DNA of 64,000 nucleotides from Acidobacteriaceae bacterium (lineage in GTDB: Bacteria; Acidobacteriota; Terriglobia; Terriglobales; Acidobacteriaceae). Positions 45,701 through 54,803 of this stretch are shown in pieces. Position 1 is the first letter of the stretch. The number at the start of each line of letters is the position of its first letter. The position numbers and the translations under genes were made by a program. The DNA is taken from assembly GCA_021323655.1 (NCBI GenBank), contig JAJPKO010000015.1:1-64000 (forward strand), read 5' to 3'. Under the pieces are notes generated by a model, which was not told the origin of the DNA, did no database searches, and was given only the letters and a program-made list of their open reading frames with translations.

Positions 45701-46114
45701 CTCGGTGCCGGCAGCACCTACGCGACTTTGACGGGCCCCTTGGTGCACAGCGATATTCGCAAAACCGATGGCATCTACCTTACGCCGCAAAATTTGAGCC
45801 TGCCGCCCTGGGGTCAGGTGGGAACCGGACGGCGTAATCAGTTCATTGGACCCGGAGTGAACAACTTCGACCTCGGGTTTATGAAGAACTTCAGCATACG
45901 GGAAGGCTTGAAACTCCAGATTCGCGGAGAAATGTTCAACGCCTTCAATCACGGTCAGTTCTATCTTGGATCGCAGGCGCTTGCACAATCAATGTCCGCG
46001 CCGACAGGCGGCGAGACAACACCAACTGTCACCTATACGCCGGCTTCGCGGTTTGGCCGTGTGAGCGCGGCAGATAGCCGTATTGCCCAGGTTGCGGCCA
46101 AGCTGATTTTCTAG
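42737..46114 (+). CDS. Oar-type TonB-dependent receptor with carboxypeptidase-regulatory-like domain
   Basis: 1125 residues from ATG 42737 (GGAGGT upstream); the open frame begins earlier at 42650 without family match. Signal peptide: LLLMTLAILTLSVSSFA. Then the carboxypeptidase-regulatory-like domain, STGALVGTVHDATGAVIQGA and SGDYAFPSLATGTYKV. The plug domain has ELPLNGRNVYDLLKLTAG and MDGLNINTEG. A long beta-barrel ends with FNAFNHGQFYLGS. This outer-membrane family is expanded in Acidobacteria and is thought to import oligosaccharides or other large nutrients with TonB. It heads the run of exported hydrolases to its right. Confidence 0.93.
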   Translation: MNCFPTRLLLMTLAILTLSVSSFAQSTGALVGTVHDATGAVIQGATVVATDASTGISTQTVTNASGDYAFPSLATGTYKVAITANGFKQLAVEQIEVHVATTIRQDAAMSPGSVSTNVEVVSSTPLLDTETAEIGQLVEAGQIAELPLNGRNVYDLLKLTAGAESRANNDSSGGYNGYVGRTRPTIAGERAGYTVFRMDGLNINTEGLPQAAITPNVDAVQEFRSITQLGSAADSGPGSVYVNLKSGTNKFHGTAYDFLRNNVLDAEPYFQQKIVNAPGYKFQGEQLRYNQFGGTLGGPIWKNRTFFMGSSQIFRSTDSKQYRDIFPTSAMLKGDFSGLDPYTGKNFGPVYVPGSFGTQTFPGNQVPISSTIAQTLLPIAYRASNCDACLSLGFNFVGTQPSFNNDTQTIAKIEHHLSDKDQISGFYVRDYGTNTNSPFPIQYWAQDMFTNRNVVGLRETHAFTPNLLNTFNVGYVRFHQKQYPESNANGKLSFNQNMPYNLSQLGPGPVISPGPAYTIAPFIVFNDTEWSYDYNDNLNWSHGPHNISAGFEAERDDSLYAENWNALLVYSDGLGGLGFTNYAFSDFLTGYPFIGSTNQGTGATPGVKRTIYSAYFQDDWKIAPRLTVDIGLRYELPERWRDVSSPKYNRLGTLDTSAASVANGGQFLIAGSSSVYIPGQGVVQGTGHAVPDGLQKAQLTNFQPRVGLAFRPFSDNKTVVRAGAGVYYALADEQTVVFEMETPPWQYAYTYVNYQELFGGQFLKDTDLFPVGSITGAGTGQKGINPNNVDGRSYQWSLSVERQLGRNYMASAEYVGNEDAHLPTVVYVNQPALPDATQLAALQANPASDSVAAQQRAPFASVTPGYQYLDSVGTSSYNALYLTASGQLTKGFTLSGSYVWSKVLDEASSEDVATDYKPDLGFDRSLAIFDHRHRLVASWVYDLPFGDTVLHTDNRVLKQIISGWESTGIATFESGFPYSVASGVDTAFLGAGSTYATLTGPLVHSDIRKTDGIYLTPQNLSLPPWGQVGTGRRNQFIGPGVNNFDLGFMKNFSIREGLKLQIRGEMFNAFNHGQFYLGSQALAQSMSAPTGGETTPTVTYTPASRFGRVSAADSRIAQVAAKLIF

Positions 46115-46125
46115 CAAGCAGTCTG

Positions 46126-46172
46126 TGTCTCGCCTTTGCACCGACTATCTGCAACGCTGCAAAGGCGGGACA
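46126..46172 (+). terminator. long hairpin just after the receptor gene
   Basis: A 15-bp stem (46126-46140 with 46158-46172, one G-T pair) and a 17-base loop, beginning 12 bases after the receptor stop. There is no T run after it, so it may be a 3'-stabilising or processing structure between the receptor and downstream hydrolase genes rather than a simple terminator. Confidence 0.5.
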
Positions 46173-46349
46173 CCCCAGAGCTTTCACAGCATTCGGGATC
46201 GTCGCTACGCTCGATCCGAGACTCCGCTGCACGACGGATCGGATTCTTCCCGAAGGATACGATGCCTACCTGATCGGGATTTGTGAAGGATCAGCAATAT
46301 AGCGGACGCGGCAGGCGGGCCTGAGAAAGGTCGACATAATCGAACGGGT

Positions 46350-47963
46350 ATGAGCACAACAAGAAGAACCTTCATCTTGAGAAGCGCCTTGAGCGGAGCA
46401 TTCACTCTCGCTTCCCCCGAGCTGATTAAAGGGACGCCCGCCTCCGGCCAAGAATCCAATCCTAGGAATTCCCGTGACGGCGAGACTGATCCGGCCGTTC
46501 CCGTGAAAGTCCATATAGAGGCAGCAAATCCACTTCGCATTATGCGTGGCGGGATCGGCGCATCGTTTCACACAATCAGCACCACCCTGCCAGGCGCAAG
46601 GCCGAACGGGAGTTCCTGGTCAGGCAGCGCCTGGGGCGGCAATCCCGGTCCCGAGGACGACGAGCACTGGAAAGAGCTGTTTCGGCATGCGGAATGGTTG
46701 GGAATGAACTGGTGTCGAGTGGAACTCGAACAGCGGATGTATGAGCCGGAACGACGCACATTCGACTGGGACAACGGCGAGATTCGTGTTCTATACCGAA
46801 TCCTGGATTGGGCAGAAGACCGCAAGATCGACGTGTTTCTGCAACAGATGTGGGCAGACGTTGCATGGAACGCGTATCCGGGCAATGCGGAAGATCCAAT
46901 TCGTCGACTGCGCAGCGCACCATATTCCCTACCAGAATGGGCTTACGGCATCGGAGAACTCACCGATCATCTGGTACGGGAAAAGAGATATACCTGCATC
47001 CGCTGGTTGTCGGTTGCCAACGAACCGGGTTACGACAGTTTCTCCTGGTGGCAAGACTCCAATATGAAGTCGGCACCATTCAGCAACGCCTTCAAAGCAG
47101 TGCGTGAGGAACTCGACAGACGAAAACTGCCTCTCCCGCTTTCGGGTCCAGATCGGACCGACTTGCCAAAGCTCAATCCGGCAGAGATAGACTTCGACGA
47201 CTACATTGGAGCTTATGATCTCCACTCATATGACGCAGTATTCGACTCGATGGGGTGGGGATACAGTCTGATTGAAGCTGAACGCCGTATGGGCGAATGG
47301 GCCGAGTGGGCACACGCGAGGAATAAGCCGTTCTTCCTTTCTGAGTTCGGAACTATGGCGTATGGAAGGGGACACAATGATGCGGGACCGGCCTGTTACC
47401 AATCGGGACTCAAGAACGCATCGTTGGTCGTGCGCGGGATCAATGCCGGGGTCGATGGATTCAATCGCTGGAGCTTTACGAACCGCGGAGACCTCGACGG
47501 GCAATGGCAATTGGTGCGCACATGGGACACCGCCAAGAACCAACTGCTCGACACGTTCTCTCCCCAGCCGAACGCCTATTATCAATTCGCGATGCTCTCG
47601 CGTTTCCTTCCCAAATATTCAGCAGTATTGGCTACACGCGTCGAGTCGCCGTACCTCGAGGAGGATCGAAAGTTTGTAGCCACCTCGCTTCGCACCCCGA
47701 AAGGAAATCTAACCATAATCTTGGTGAACGAAAGTCATCAAGCAGCCGACCTGACTCTTGCGTGCGCCGGATTGTCTACGACAGTGCGCATGCAGCGCTA
47801 TGAGATCACTAAGGAGGATGAGAACAGAGGTGATGTGGATCTTCGCCCAAAGAGCAGCCTTGACCTCAGCGACACGCTCTCTGTGCGCGTTGAGCCGATG
47901 AGCATTGTTGTGTATTCGACCTACTCCCTCAACTCGAGCGATCCAGGTCTAGTTGTTGAATAG
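46350..47963 (+). CDS. Tat-exported clan GH-A glycoside hydrolase
   Basis: 537 residues. Tat-like signal TTRRTFILRSAL at the N-terminus. The barrel holds LGMNWCRVELEQRMYEP, KIDVFLQQMWADVAWN, LSVANEPG with the likely acid/base Glu225, GAYDLHSYDAVFD and PFFLSEFGT with the likely nucleophile Glu332. The C-terminal ~100 residues form a beta-sandwich (TIILVNESHQAADLTL). The family could be GH39-, GH30- or GH5-related; I cannot fix it. Its position next to the receptor suggests it trims a glycan imported by it. Confidence 0.78.
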   Translation: MSTTRRTFILRSALSGAFTLASPELIKGTPASGQESNPRNSRDGETDPAVPVKVHIEAANPLRIMRGGIGASFHTISTTLPGARPNGSSWSGSAWGGNPGPEDDEHWKELFRHAEWLGMNWCRVELEQRMYEPERRTFDWDNGEIRVLYRILDWAEDRKIDVFLQQMWADVAWNAYPGNAEDPIRRLRSAPYSLPEWAYGIGELTDHLVREKRYTCIRWLSVANEPGYDSFSWWQDSNMKSAPFSNAFKAVREELDRRKLPLPLSGPDRTDLPKLNPAEIDFDDYIGAYDLHSYDAVFDSMGWGYSLIEAERRMGEWAEWAHARNKPFFLSEFGTMAYGRGHNDAGPACYQSGLKNASLVVRGINAGVDGFNRWSFTNRGDLDGQWQLVRTWDTAKNQLLDTFSPQPNAYYQFAMLSRFLPKYSAVLATRVESPYLEEDRKFVATSLRTPKGNLTIILVNESHQAADLTLACAGLSTTVRMQRYEITKEDENRGDVDLRPKSSLDLSDTLSVRVEPMSIVVYSTYSLNSSDPGLVVE

Positions 47964-48142
47964 ACGCAGAAGGGTAGGACTCAATTCTCCGAGAGGCCGT
48001 CGCGTTGAGTCGATTCGCGTGAAGCCAAGGCGAAGGTCTATGCTTTTGGCGTCGCCACAGAGTATGAATCATTGGCTCGCTCATTGAAGGAGTTCTAGCG
48101 TCTGTTTTCTTTTGTATTACCAATTCTTGAGGAGCGCACATC

Positions 48143-49897
48143 ATGCGATTGCACCACTCATGCGTTTTCGTAATACTTGCCGCCCAAGCCTTGGGGGCAA
48201 GTGTGTATGCGAGCGAGAAGTATAGCGTCAAGATTGAGACCAACGTTGCAATGACGACCCGGGACGGTATTACGCTGCGGGCGGACATCTATCGCCCCGA
48301 AGCACCCGGGAAATTTCCCGTGATCCTGCAACGAACGCCCTACGATAAGCGCAACGACGTCTCAACTGGGATGAGTTTCGCCTCTCATGGATTCGTCTTC
48401 ATCGATCAGGACGTCCGGGGCCGCAATGGGTCGGAGGGTGATTGGTATCCCTTCAAATTCGAATCGCACGACGGCTACGACGCGGTGGAATGGGCTGCCG
48501 GCTTGCCCTACTCCGACGGGAAGGTGGGCTTGTACGGCGGGTCCTATGTGGGAGCGACGCAGATGCTTGCAGCCATCGCTTCGCCACCACATCTGGTTGG
48601 GTTCATGCCCTTCGTAACAGCAACCGATTACCACGAAGACTGGGCTTATCAGGGTGGAGCGTTTCAACAACTCCTTGCGCAGGCCTGGAGCAGCGCCCTC
48701 GCGCTGGACGGGCTGACCCGTCGAACTGCTGGCTCTGCTCTGCCGACCCACTGGGACTTGATGCATTCCCCTGTGGACTACCCGCTGTTGGATCCGGGCA
48801 AGACCACTGCCGATCTCGCCAAGTATTACTTCGACTGGATCGACCATCCTACCGACGATGAGTATTGGAAGCAATGGTCGATCCAACGAAATTTTGACAA
48901 GATTCGCGTTCCCGCGCTCGTAGTTGGTGGATGGTACGACCTGTTTCAGGACGGCTCCCTTCGGACCTACATGGGAATCCGGAGCAACGGCGGGACAGAG
49001 GAAGCACGGAAAAACACGCGCTTAGTTATGATTGCTGGCGGCCATGCCGGAATGTCTCCGAAGATCGGCGATGTCGATTTTGGCAAGAAGTCGGGCCTCG
49101 ATCTTACCGGGCTCGCCATCCAGTGGTACAACTACTTACTTAAGGGAATTGATGACGGAATTTCTAAGCAGCCGCAAGTCCGGCTTTTCGTCATGGGGAA
49201 GAACGAATGGCGTGACGAGAATGATTGGCCGCTAGCGCGTGCGAAGAGTTCCTCCTACTATTTGCATTCCCATGGGAAGGCGAACACCCTTAGCGGCGAT
49301 GGCTCACTGAGCGCGACACTTCCAGAATCCGAACCATCCGATCAGTATGTCTATGATCCCGACCAACCGGTACCCACGCGGGGAGGCGTGGTGCTGGGGG
49401 ACACCGCTCACTATCCGCCCGGCCCTCTTGACCAGCGGGCGATTGAGTCCCGTCCCGACGTGCTCGTGTACACAACCCCGGCGTTCAAGCAGGACGTCGA
49501 GGTGACGGGGCATGTTGAACTAGACCTCTACGTCAGTTCTTCGGCGGTCGATACGGACTTCGTGGGCAAACTGATTGACGTGTGGCCCGATGGTCGCGCG
49601 GAGAATCTCACCGACGGAATCTTGCGCGCTCGTTACAGGGCTTCGATGGAAGAGTCTGAGTTGATGAATCCCGGAGAAGTATACAAACTGAAGATTGATC
49701 TCTGGTCCACTTCCAATGTGTTTCTCACTGGTCACAAATTGCGGCTGGAGATCGAGAGTAGTAACTTCCCTCGCTTCGACCGGAATCTGAATAACGGACT
49801 CAACCCGGAAACCACTACATCGGCTATCAAAGCCACCAATATGATCTATCACGACAAAGCGCATCCCTCCGCCTTGATTCTTCCAGTGATTCCCTAG
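48143..49897 (+). CDS. exported CocE/NonD-family hydrolase (peptidase S15-like)
   Basis: 584 residues with a signal peptide (FVILAAQALGASVYA) and GAGGAGC before the ATG. The alpha/beta-hydrolase part begins TRDGITLRADIYRPE and has LQRTPYDKR, GLYGGSYVGATQML with the nucleophile Ser, and GGWYDLFQDGSLRTY with the acid Asp. The C-terminal jelly-roll domain has VEVTGHVELDLYVSSSAVDT. The family includes cocaine esterase, glutaryl-acylase and X-Pro dipeptidyl-peptidase. In this context an acyl-esterase on a decorated glycan is plausible but unproven. Confidence 0.9.
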   Translation: MRLHHSCVFVILAAQALGASVYASEKYSVKIETNVAMTTRDGITLRADIYRPEAPGKFPVILQRTPYDKRNDVSTGMSFASHGFVFIDQDVRGRNGSEGDWYPFKFESHDGYDAVEWAAGLPYSDGKVGLYGGSYVGATQMLAAIASPPHLVGFMPFVTATDYHEDWAYQGGAFQQLLAQAWSSALALDGLTRRTAGSALPTHWDLMHSPVDYPLLDPGKTTADLAKYYFDWIDHPTDDEYWKQWSIQRNFDKIRVPALVVGGWYDLFQDGSLRTYMGIRSNGGTEEARKNTRLVMIAGGHAGMSPKIGDVDFGKKSGLDLTGLAIQWYNYLLKGIDDGISKQPQVRLFVMGKNEWRDENDWPLARAKSSSYYLHSHGKANTLSGDGSLSATLPESEPSDQYVYDPDQPVPTRGGVVLGDTAHYPPGPLDQRAIESRPDVLVYTTPAFKQDVEVTGHVELDLYVSSSAVDTDFVGKLIDVWPDGRAENLTDGILRARYRASMEESELMNPGEVYKLKIDLWSTSNVFLTGHKLRLEIESSNFPRFDRNLNNGLNPETTTSAIKATNMIYHDKAHPSALILPVIP

Positions 49898-50084
49898 GAG
49901 CGTAATCGTGTAGTCGCTTCATACAGTCCTGGGCGGTTCTTCGTGGGTGGACCAGTTGAACCGCTCAAATGCGAGTCGCAGCCTGCATACGCGCCTCTGG
50001 ATTGTCCGGGCTTTGGAAACTAGAACGTCATTCTCGAGTGGCAACTACCTGAGGCTCAACAGCAAGCAAGATTCGATCAAGTCG

Positions 50085-51365
50085 ATGGCGAAAAGAAATC
50101 AAGAGCGCGAACCAGGTATCACTCGCAGGGAGATGTTGCGATCCTTGATCGGTTCGATCGGCTTTGCCGCCTTACCGCGTGCTTACGGAGAAGAGACTGC
50201 ATCGGAAGTGGAGGATTCTTCCATGCGGCCTCGCAACCGAAACCCTCGCTGGTACGGATTCAATCTGCTCGAGTACTTCTCCACCGATCCTGACTGGATG
50301 AAGTATTTCCCGTACCGGAATGATGGAGCGTTCCGCGAAGACGATTTCCGCTGGATGAGGGACTGGGGGTTCAATTTCGCGCGTCTGCCGATGGACTACC
50401 GCTTCTGGACCGACACGAACAATCCCTTGAAGGTCGATGAACGGAAGTTAGAGCCAATCGATCGGGCGATTCGGTTAGGTGAGCTATACGGGATCCATAT
50501 CGATATTTGTCTGCACAGGGCGCCTGGGTTTTGCATCTTGGACAGTCTTGATCCTTTGGTGACCGGCATTCAGGTCACCCCTGAAAGGACGGACTTGTTT
50601 ACCGATCCGTACACGCTAGATGCTTTCGTCTTTCAGTGGACGGTTTTCGCGAAGAGATATAAAGGAATCTCAAGCAATCATCTGAGCTTTAACCTCCTAA
50701 ATGAACCGAAGACGTTTACTACTCCCTCAAAGCAAGTGCACGGCACCCAGAAGGCAGACGACTCGCGCGGATCAGTGGGGCAGAAGAGCCCAGAAGACGG
50801 TGCGAGGAACTATGTAAGGATTGCTCATGCCGCAATCGACAGTATCCGAACTGTCGACCCCGACCGCTTGATTGTCCTTGACGGTATCAACGTTGCCACC
50901 GAACCGCTTTTAGACCTTGCCTCCACAAACAATACTGTTCAAAGTGCACATCACTACTATCCTCAGACGCTGACGTTCTATCAGGCTGAATGGGCACGCG
51001 GCGAGAAACAACTCGACGCTGTGCCATCCTGGCCGCTTGAGGATAGCCGGCATGGGATTGTGGCCAACCGGGAAACAATGGAGACCTTCTTTCATGCTTG
51101 GCGCAAAGCGGCGAGAAGAGGAATTTCACTTCATTGTGGCGAAATGGGTTGCTACAAACACGTTCCGTCCCGAGTCGCTTTGGCGTGGTTCGGGGATGCT
51201 CTCGACGTTCTGGGTGAGTTGGAAGCTGGTTGGGCCCTCTGGAACTTTCGTGGGCCCTTCGGGGTTCTCGACACAAAACGCCCAGAGACGAAATACGAGG
51301 ACTGGTACGGCCATCAACTAGATCGGACGCTTCTGAATCTACTTCAAAAGAAGAAGAAGGAGTAG
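50085..51365 (+). CDS. Tat-exported GH5-family glycoside hydrolase
   Basis: About 426 residues from ATG 50085, where the Tat signal begins (GITRREMLRSLIGSIGFA); the open frame goes back to 49947. Barrel elements: GFNLLEYFSTDPDW, DWGFNFARLPMDYRFW, IHIDICLHRAPGFC, LSFNLLNEPKTF with the acid/base Glu, SAHHYYPQTLTFYQ and SLHCGEMGCYKH with the nucleophile Glu. It is a cellulase-family GH5, probably acting on a beta-linked polysaccharide in the periplasm. No strong Shine-Dalgarno is visible for this start. Confidence 0.85.
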   Translation: MAKRNQEREPGITRREMLRSLIGSIGFAALPRAYGEETASEVEDSSMRPRNRNPRWYGFNLLEYFSTDPDWMKYFPYRNDGAFREDDFRWMRDWGFNFARLPMDYRFWTDTNNPLKVDERKLEPIDRAIRLGELYGIHIDICLHRAPGFCILDSLDPLVTGIQVTPERTDLFTDPYTLDAFVFQWTVFAKRYKGISSNHLSFNLLNEPKTFTTPSKQVHGTQKADDSRGSVGQKSPEDGARNYVRIAHAAIDSIRTVDPDRLIVLDGINVATEPLLDLASTNNTVQSAHHYYPQTLTFYQAEWARGEKQLDAVPSWPLEDSRHGIVANRETMETFFHAWRKAARRGISLHCGEMGCYKHVPSRVALAWFGDALDVLGELEAGWALWNFRGPFGVLDTKRPETKYEDWYGHQLDRTLLNLLQKKKKE

Positions 51366-51439
51366 AGATCCTGTTCTCCGCAGTCGATCGAGATTTGTGC
51401 AATCCGAGCAGTTCACAGTGAAGGAGATTCAACCACACG

Positions 51440-53332
51440 ATGACCACACAAGGAAGGTGGAGTTCCAACAAAAGAGGGCTCCTTCTGTTCAGAGCAGTTC
51501 TCTATATCCTGTTTCTCGTTTGTCCCGCCATTGGTTTTTCCGAAAGCTCGACTCTCCCTGCCATGGAGAAAAAGAGTCAAGCAGATCGAGTCATTCCCAA
51601 TCCCGGGGACCGGTATTGGTGGGTCCAAATCGACTATATGAAACCGGGCGAGAATGGGGCTGCCAGCGCGCCCTGGACAGACGCGGATTTTGCCTCTTTC
51701 GCTCAAGCGGGGCTGAATGGTGCGGAGATCAACCTGGTGTGGGGCAGCATTGAGCCGCGCCGGAATGACTATGACTTCGCGCTGCTCGACAGCTATTTAA
51801 ATTCGGCTGCAAAGGCACATATCCGGCTTTATTTGATCTTTTGGCAGAGCGTCTGGGCAGAAGCACCGCCTAAGGTCACGGGAAAGAACCCCCCGTCGTG
51901 GGTCACGGGACGCGACCTGACCAGCGAAGGTATGACTACAAACGAACCCTCCTGGTGGGATAAGGACTCGCGCCAGGCGTATTTCGATTACATTTGCCGG
52001 ACGATAGAGCACGTAAATAGCAATCCGGGCTTTGGCGGGTTGTTCGTCAACTACGGATGGCTGGATGCGATGTGGGGGCCCCGGAATTACAAGGGCGCAG
52101 GTCTGGAACCGACCCGTGGAATCGCGGGCTATGCTCCGGCGGATATTGAGGAGTTTCACCTCTGGTTGCCACGCAACTACAAAACCCTTGCTGCTTTTAA
52201 CCAACAGTGGCATGCCACTTATACCGACTGGAGCCAAGTTCCAGCGGCCAAGCCGGGCGAACCGCTGTTCTCCGTCTATCAAAGATTTCGGTACTACAGC
52301 GTCCTTCAAACTTACGACGAGATATCGCGTCTAGTGCGGGCTCGGACCAAGGCTCCAATGCTTTATTACTGGGGCGGGATGATAGGGGGAGATTCGACCG
52401 GGGCCGGCGTGATGATGAATTCCCCGGATATTTTCTTCAAGACTGCTAAACGCTACAACGCCATCGTGGTGCTGGACGACGCGGATTATACGGGGCTTTC
52501 ACTGGTCTTCGGCAGTCTCGCCCGCTCCTACCAAGTACCCCTCTTTCTGGAGTGGACACCTCAGAGCACCGACATGACTGAGGAAACGGCTAGATGGCTC
52601 GGCCATATGGCCATGGGAGCACCAAACGAGATTGGTGCGGATTTCTTCCTCTATCCGCCGCCGAAAGAGCCAAAAGGATGGGCCGATGCCTGGCCGAAGT
52701 TCCAAGCCTGGCACGCCACAATAGCACAAATCCGGGGCAATACCCCGGAACAGCCGGTGGCGATTCTCATCCCGATGAAGAAGATCATGTTCGGCTCGGA
52801 TTTGAACGCACTCTCCGGGTGGGAGGTGCGACTAGGCAACTTCTGGCGAACTCACCATGTGATGCCCCACTTCATTACCGACGAGCAGGTGACAGACGGA
52901 AACGTGGACCTGCGGCAGTTCAAAGCTGTAGTGGACTTGGGCAACGAACGCGCAGATCTGCCAGAGTTGACTGCGTACGCCAAGAAACATCCAGTTCTCA
53001 AGAGTCTCGACGAGGCGCTTCCTCTGCTGAAACCGTATGTGACGCTGGATCCAACTTACGATTCTCTGGAGGTAACGCCTGTCGTGGACGGAAAATCGGT
53101 GTGGCTCACCTTCGCCAATTGCAGCAATGACAAGGCATACGCCGGAGCGGTGATTTTCGATCCCCAGGCCGTGGACCTGAAATCGACGGACTTCGATGTA
53201 ATGCTCGTCAAAGAAGGACAAAGCATCTCCGCCAGCCGCACGAACGATGGAAAGATTCAATGGCAAATCAATCTGCCTCCAGCGGGGTTTGAGGTGGTCA
53301 GCCTTAGCCCTCGCAAATCCAAGTTGCCTTAA
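51440..53332 (+). CDS. exported GH42-like beta-galactosidase-family protein
   Basis: 630 residues with a signal peptide (LLLFRAVLYILFLVCPAIGF). The barrel resembles GH42: FAQAGLNGAEINLVWGSIEP, HIRLYLIFWQSVWAEAPP, YICRTIEHVN and FHLWLPRNYKTLAAFNQQW (very GH42-like). Where GH42 enzymes have the acid/base Glu in an NE-Y-G motif, this protein reads FVNYGWLDAMWG, with no Glu. The nucleophile region may be LFLEWTPQST. It might be a diverged enzyme with a relocated acid/base or a binding protein. A GAAGGAGA element lies 12 bases before the ATG. Confidence 0.72.
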   Translation: MTTQGRWSSNKRGLLLFRAVLYILFLVCPAIGFSESSTLPAMEKKSQADRVIPNPGDRYWWVQIDYMKPGENGAASAPWTDADFASFAQAGLNGAEINLVWGSIEPRRNDYDFALLDSYLNSAAKAHIRLYLIFWQSVWAEAPPKVTGKNPPSWVTGRDLTSEGMTTNEPSWWDKDSRQAYFDYICRTIEHVNSNPGFGGLFVNYGWLDAMWGPRNYKGAGLEPTRGIAGYAPADIEEFHLWLPRNYKTLAAFNQQWHATYTDWSQVPAAKPGEPLFSVYQRFRYYSVLQTYDEISRLVRARTKAPMLYYWGGMIGGDSTGAGVMMNSPDIFFKTAKRYNAIVVLDDADYTGLSLVFGSLARSYQVPLFLEWTPQSTDMTEETARWLGHMAMGAPNEIGADFFLYPPPKEPKGWADAWPKFQAWHATIAQIRGNTPEQPVAILIPMKKIMFGSDLNALSGWEVRLGNFWRTHHVMPHFITDEQVTDGNVDLRQFKAVVDLGNERADLPELTAYAKKHPVLKSLDEALPLLKPYVTLDPTYDSLEVTPVVDGKSVWLTFANCSNDKAYAGAVIFDPQAVDLKSTDFDVMLVKEGQSISASRTNDGKIQWQINLPPAGFEVVSLSPRKSKLP

Positions 53333-53352
53333 AGACAGAAAGGATTGCCCAC

Positions 53353-54690
53353 ATGGCCAAAAGGATCGCTTGCGCTCCAGCGCAGACCATCTCCGCAGAA
53401 CGGGCCGCGGCTTTCGTCGAATCCGGCATGTGGCTCGATTACGGATTTGGACTCGGTCAACCGGACGAGTTCGATCTAGCGCTCGCCAAACGAAAGGAGG
53501 AACTCGAAAATGTGAAGATCCGCTCCTGCCTATCGATGAGGCCGCGAGCGGTGGCGGAGGTTGATGGGGGAAGCAATCGCTTCTTTCTATTTAGCTGGCA
53601 CTTCTCAGGCTGTGACCGCCAGAGACACGACGCCGGACGATGCCACTACTTGCCGATCAACCTAGGCGAGGTACCGGACTACTACCGTCGCTTTCTGCCC
53701 CCGGTGGACATCGCTATCTTGAAGACATGCCCGATGGACGAGAACGGCTACTTCAACTTTAGCGCCGCCAACGTCTGGCATCGCGCACTCGTGGAAACCG
53801 CGAGGATGGTCATCGTCGAGGTGAGCCCGGCGCTGCCCTACGTCTACGGAGACGAGAACGGCGTCCACTTCAGCGAGGTGGACTACCTCGTAGAAGGCAA
53901 TCACGAACCGGCGCCGGAGCTACCCAATCCTCAGCCGACCGAGATCGACCGCGCCGTCGCCCGGCTTATCGCCGGCGAAATCGAAGACGGCGCCTGCCTG
54001 CAGATTGGTATTGGCGGTATGCCGAACGCGGTTTGTGCGCTAATGCTCGAAAGCGGTGTCCGCGATCTTGGCGTGCACACTGAGATGCTGACCAACGGCA
54101 TTGGGGACCTGTATAAAGCCGGCCGCATCACCGGCACCAGAAAGACGCTCGATCGTGGCAAGATCGTCTACACTTTTTCGCTCGGTTCGAGCGCCCTATA
54201 CGACCTCGCCAATCGCAACTCGGACCTGTGCTGCAGGCAGGCAGACTATACGAACTCGCCACACATCATCATGCAGAACGACCGTGTCGTCTCCATCAAC
54301 AACACGACACAGGTTGATCTGCAAGGACAGGCAGCATCCGAGTCGGACGGCCACCGCCATATCAGCGGCACCGGTGGGCAACTTCAATTCGTGCGTGGCG
54401 CATATGCGTCAAAGGGAGGCAAGTCCTTCATCTGTCTCTCATCCACCTATTGCAAACGGGGTGAGCGCCGCAGCCGAATCGTACTCAACCTGACTCCAGG
54501 GAATATCGTCACCACGCCGCGCTCCGATGTGATGTACGTCGTCACCGAATACGGCATGGTCAATCTGAAAGGTAAGTCAGTACCCGAGCGTGCTCAAGGG
54601 CTCATCTCAATCGCTCACCCGGATTTTCGCGAAGATCTTGAGCAACAGGCATATGAGCATCGCTTGATTCCCCATGGCGTCTCGTTCTGA
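53353..54690 (+). CDS. acetyl-CoA hydrolase/transferase family CoA-transferase
   Basis: 445 residues, AAAGGA upstream. It resembles 4-hydroxybutyrate or butyryl-CoA:acetate CoA-transferases: HYLPINLGEVPDYYRR, DIAILKTCPMDENGYFNF, GACLQIGIGGMPNAV, DLGVHTEMLTNGIGDL (catalytic Glu in HTEM), SINNTTQVDLQGQAASES and VRGAYASKGGKSF. It moves CoA between short-chain carboxylates in the cytoplasm. It begins 20 bases after the GH42-like gene. Its metabolic link to the glycan genes is unclear. Confidence 0.92.
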   Translation: MAKRIACAPAQTISAERAAAFVESGMWLDYGFGLGQPDEFDLALAKRKEELENVKIRSCLSMRPRAVAEVDGGSNRFFLFSWHFSGCDRQRHDAGRCHYLPINLGEVPDYYRRFLPPVDIAILKTCPMDENGYFNFSAANVWHRALVETARMVIVEVSPALPYVYGDENGVHFSEVDYLVEGNHEPAPELPNPQPTEIDRAVARLIAGEIEDGACLQIGIGGMPNAVCALMLESGVRDLGVHTEMLTNGIGDLYKAGRITGTRKTLDRGKIVYTFSLGSSALYDLANRNSDLCCRQADYTNSPHIIMQNDRVVSINNTTQVDLQGQAASESDGHRHISGTGGQLQFVRGAYASKGGKSFICLSSTYCKRGERRSRIVLNLTPGNIVTTPRSDVMYVVTEYGMVNLKGKSVPERAQGLISIAHPDFREDLEQQAYEHRLIPHGVSF

Positions 54691-54803
54691 GACAGGTAGT
54701 TCTTTGAAGTTGGGAACGGGACGATTGTCCAGAGGCAGCGGATGTTTGTTTCTATCGAATCAAATAGCGATGTCAATGAGAATTGCAGGGAGGATTTGTG
54801 ATT

